A stretch of 64,000 nucleotides of DNA from Microvirga vignae. Its GTDB lineage: Bacteria > Pseudomonadota > Alphaproteobacteria > Rhizobiales > Beijerinckiaceae. Shown one piece after another: positions 61,783 through 64,000 of this stretch (position 1 is the first letter of the stretch; each line of letters begins with the position of its first letter). Location: assembly GCF_001017175.1 (NCBI RefSeq), contig NZ_LCYG01000053.1, forward strand, positions 48,023 through 112,022. Reading direction: 5' to 3'. Under the pieces are notes generated by a model. It searched no databases and had not been told where the DNA came from. It saw nothing but the letters and a program-made list of their open reading frames with translations. Both the position numbers and the translations under genes were made by a program.

Positions 61783-63876
61783 GTTGCCGACATAGCCCTT
61801 CAACGTATCCCTGCCTCCGAGGCCCCGGATGATATCGTTGCCCGCCTCGCCGGTGAGGCTATTGTTTCCAGCCGTGCCGATAAGCGCCAGAGGCTTTGTC
61901 TCGACGACGTTCAAGACATCCAGGGTGAGGGTTTTGATCAGGCCGCCTCCAAAACCATCCTTGGCTTCAACTGTGATCGCCAAATGATGTTGCTGCGTTT
62001 CGTAATCGAGCGCCTTGATGAGCACCAGATTGCGACCCTCGATTTTGAAGGTCCCGGTCGGATCGTTCAGTGTAAAGGTCAGCTCATCACCATCGGCATC
62101 ATGGCCTGAGAGAGCGGCGATGATGGAATTGACCGAAGTGGTTTCTGCGACGGTGCTCTTCGAGAGGGCTGCGGCGTCGGGAGCAATGTTGGGAGTATCG
62201 ATCGTTTGATCTGTGAACTCCAGGACCCGGATGTTCTTGAGAGTATCCGTCCCGTCCGGCCCGGTCACCACAACACCTTGGCTGGTGTGCTGGATCGCAT
62301 AATCTGCCCTGTTTCCTGCAAACTTTGCGGTGTTGCTCCCTTCTCCGCCATCAAGCGTATCGTTCCCCGCACTGCCGATCAGAACATCATCGCCTTTGCC
62401 TCCGAAGAGGCTGTCGCTTCCTCCGGCCCCATCGAGAATGTTGGCTGCATCGTTGCCGGTCAGGATGTTGGCGACGGCATTGCCCGTCAGGTTGATGGTC
62501 CCTGATCCTGCGGCCGACAGATTCTCCACATTGGCGAAATTCGTCAGGTACGCCGAGAAGAGGACCGAGGCTGAGTCATTGCCACCGCCTTCAGCTTCGA
62601 TGATCACGTCGTTGATGCTGTCCACGACGTAGATATCATCGCCTGAACCACCTTCCATCTGATCGTCGCCGGCGCCGCCCCATAGAATATCGTTTTCACC
62701 CCCGCCGTTGAGCGTATCGTTATGGTAGCCGCCGTCGAGCCTGTCGGCGAGCGCCGTGCCGTTTCGGACAAGGCCGGTCGTGTGAGCCGGGCCGGAATAA
62801 TGCGTGGTGATCGTCATGTTGGCGGGCTTGTGCTGCGTCGTGTAATCCGTCCACGACACGCCGCGTTCCTCCATCGGATTCTCGAAGGAGTAATAGCTCC
62901 AGAGGAAGGATCCCGCGAGCCACTGGCCGCCGTAATTCTCCATCACCCTGAAGAGGGCCGTGTAGGCATCGACCTGCTCCTGAAAGTCGGGGGGAGAGTC
63001 CTGCGATCCTCCGAACACGCCGGGATCGGTGGTCGTCCCGTCGAGGCTGCGATAACCGACTTCCGTGAAGATCACCTTCTTGCCGTACTGCTCGGATAGC
63101 GCCTTGTAGTAATCGACGACGGACTTGCCGCCATGCAGCGTATCCCGCACCCAGGAATTGAAGTGCGGCTTCGTCAACGCGTCGACCATCGCATCGACGG
63201 TCGGATTGTACGGCGAGGTATCGTCCGGGGCGTGCTTCGGAGTGAGCGGGAAATAGGCGTCGACGCCGATGTAGTCGACCTTGTCCCAGAACCCGACATC
63301 CTTCACCGTCCAGTAAGTGGCCGCATAGGTGACCTTGCCTGAATACACGGCGCGCACGGCGTCGATGATCTCCGCCCATTTCTGGGTGTAGGTCTTGCCA
63401 TCGCTGCAGACCTTCGTCGGATCGATCATGCTGTCCATCTCGGTGCCGACGCAGATCATCGCCGCGCCGGCCTCCTGCGCGACCTTGGCGTATTCGACCA
63501 TCATGGCCTTGTAGCTGTCGAACCATGCCTTCGGATCGGTAGGAGCCAGTTCGGCGCGCCAGACACGATTTTCGGTTTCGACATGCGGCTTGAGCACGAC
63601 ATTCATGCCAAGCGCCTTGGCATCGAGGATGGCCTGCTTCACCTGCTCGAAGGTGTCGCTTTCATTGTCCCAGGGATTGCTCGGATCGCCGAGCCTCAAC
63701 CCGACCGAATTGCTGTATTTATCGGTCTGGAAGAAATTGGGGACGAGCGTGAGAGTGCTGGCACCCGTGTCCCTGATCTGCGTCATGGCTGCGTGGCCGG
63801 TCTCGGTCAGAGGTTGCCCGCCCCAGTAGGAGGGAAGGGTAACGCTTTCCCACTCGAAGATCTCACCTGTGCTCAT
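61420..63876 (-). CDS. GH113 mannanase-like domain fused to RTX repeats and a cadherin-like domain
   Basis: A protein of 818 residues without a signal peptide. Residues 1-350 form a TIM barrel like GH113 beta-mannanases: the likely acid/base Glu is in ICVGTEMDSM and the nucleophile Glu in VIFTEVGYRSLDG. RTX repeats follow at about 370-520 (GGYHNDTLNGGGENDILWGG). A cadherin-like segment at about 565-660 (SGHDADGDELTFTLNDPTG) and a second RTX block with the shared C-terminal module complete it. It is predicted to be exported by a type I system and to act on extracellular polysaccharide. AGGGGGC precedes ATG 63876. Confidence 0.88.
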   Translation of the reverse strand: MSTGEIFEWESVTLPSYWGGQPLTETGHAAMTQIRDTGASTLTLVPNFFQTDKYSNSVGLRLGDPSNPWDNESDTFEQVKQAILDAKALGMNVVLKPHVETENRVWRAELAPTDPKAWFDSYKAMMVEYAKVAQEAGAAMICVGTEMDSMIDPTKVCSDGKTYTQKWAEIIDAVRAVYSGKVTYAATYWTVKDVGFWDKVDYIGVDAYFPLTPKHAPDDTSPYNPTVDAMVDALTKPHFNSWVRDTLHGGKSVVDYYKALSEQYGKKVIFTEVGYRSLDGTTTDPGVFGGSQDSPPDFQEQVDAYTALFRVMENYGGQWLAGSFLWSYYSFENPMEERGVSWTDYTTQHKPANMTITTHYSGPAHTTGLVRNGTALADRLDGGYHNDTLNGGGENDILWGGAGDDQMEGGSGDDIYVVDSINDVIIEAEGGGNDSASVLFSAYLTNFANVENLSAAGSGTINLTGNAVANILTGNDAANILDGAGGSDSLFGGKGDDVLIGSAGNDTLDGGEGSNTAKFAGNRADYAIQHTSQGVVVTGPDGTDTLKNIRVLEFTDQTIDTPNIAPDAAALSKSTVAETTSVNSIIAALSGHDADGDELTFTLNDPTGTFKIEGRNLVLIKALDYETQQHHLAITVEAKDGFGGGLIKTLTLDVLNVVETKPLALIGTAGNNSLTGEAGNDIIRGLGGRDTLKGYVGNDTLDGGYGKDVLTGGAGNDTFVFRDRLGSGNVDQITDYNKTYDSLQLDNRYMSKLGAAGRLSSSKFVLGTKALDANDHLIYDRAKGYLYYDPDGSGAAAKVLIAQFSNKAALTYSEFTII

Positions 63877-63922
63877 GATCGTGCCCCCTGATCTCATTTG
63901 CCGTCACGGCTGCAATACAGCC

Positions 63923-63950
63923 TGTATAATATAAATATATAACATTTCAA
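63923..63950 (-). promoter_or_regulatory. Probable promoter of the GH113-RTX gene
   Basis: On the minus strand TTGAAA (63950-63945) is followed after 16 bases by TATACA (63928-63923), 47 bases ahead of the ATG, in an AT-rich leader (63920-63950) unlike the GC-rich flanks. It resembles a sigma-70 promoter. Confidence 0.5.
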
Positions 63951-64000
63951 CTAACTGCTGTCGTTAAGCCGGATGGACTAGAGGGTGTCTGGAAAATCGG

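Overview
The window is high-GC DNA from an alphaproteobacterium of the order Rhizobiales (Hyphomicrobiales). Gene order and product type best fit the Methylobacteriaceae, for example a Microvirga-like soil or plant bacterium; this assignment is an inference from synteny, not a database match. Supporting signs are the long HisG paired with HisZ, the ileS-lspA-M16-M16-pgi-mutL order, the purD/xseA-DUF2093/lpxK-waaA-DUF374-DUF4170-cysQ order with ubiA and rsmE beyond it, DUF4170 and DUF2093 proteins, and two families of palindromic intergenic repeats. It is mostly conserved chromosome. I see no phage, insertion sequence, CRISPR array, tRNA or rRNA.

Layout. 1-4.7 kb: the tail of a probable MarR-type regulator, an exported VOC protein, an exported COG4315-type protein followed by an ECF sigma / anti-sigma pair, an aldo/keto reductase and a flavodoxin-like reductase. 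4.7-9.8 kb: methionine importer metNIQ (minus strand), with a palindrome beside its putative promoter, divergent from an SbmA/YddA-type ABC exporter. 9.8-16.5 kb: a META-domain protein, hisS / small Lys-Ala-rich gene / hisZ-hisG, and a class III aminotransferase. 16.5-22.2 kb: a copper-chaperone-like protein, a degenerate EAL protein, a HAD phosphatase with ribF, and msrB with a DUF3095 cyclase-like gene. 22.4-33.2 kb: ileS-lspA, an exported protein, an M16 peptidase pair, pgi and mutL. 33.2-44.8 kb: PilZ protein, a YghZ-like reductase, membrane PQQ glucose dehydrogenase, zinc alcohol dehydrogenase, rsmD and an rRNA pseudouridine synthase with very long disordered tails (divergent from tadA), a fluoroacetate-dehalogenase-like hydrolase, and purD. 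45-53.5 kb: xseA and DUF2093, the lipid A / Kdo operon (lpxK, waaA, DUF374, DUF4170, cysQ-like), ubiA, a secreted protein and rsmE. 53.7-59 kb: two GCS2-fold ligases (YbdK-like and GshA), a dCache-GGDEF cyclase, a Gdx/SugE exporter and a small exported CxxC protein. 59.4-63.9 kb: two RTX genes, the larger one carrying a GH113 mannanase-like domain.

How it fits together. Several operons are compact, with TGATG or ATGA overlaps (sigma/anti-sigma, hisZ-hisG, ileS-lspA, waaA-lpxK, DUF374-waaA). Second-messenger signalling recurs: a GGDEF enzyme with an I-site, a probably inactive EAL protein, a PilZ receptor and a DUF3095 cyclase-like protein, none of them adjacent to each other.

The most unusual content is: (i) the RTX pair, with a GH113 catalytic domain fused to RTX repeats and a C-terminal module repeated in both genes without indels and without a type I exporter nearby; (ii) six composite palindromic intergenic repeats (family A), two of which supply the stop codon of the upstream gene; (iii) the pseudouridine synthase with RPFR/RG-rich tails; and (iv) the palindrome next to the met promoter.
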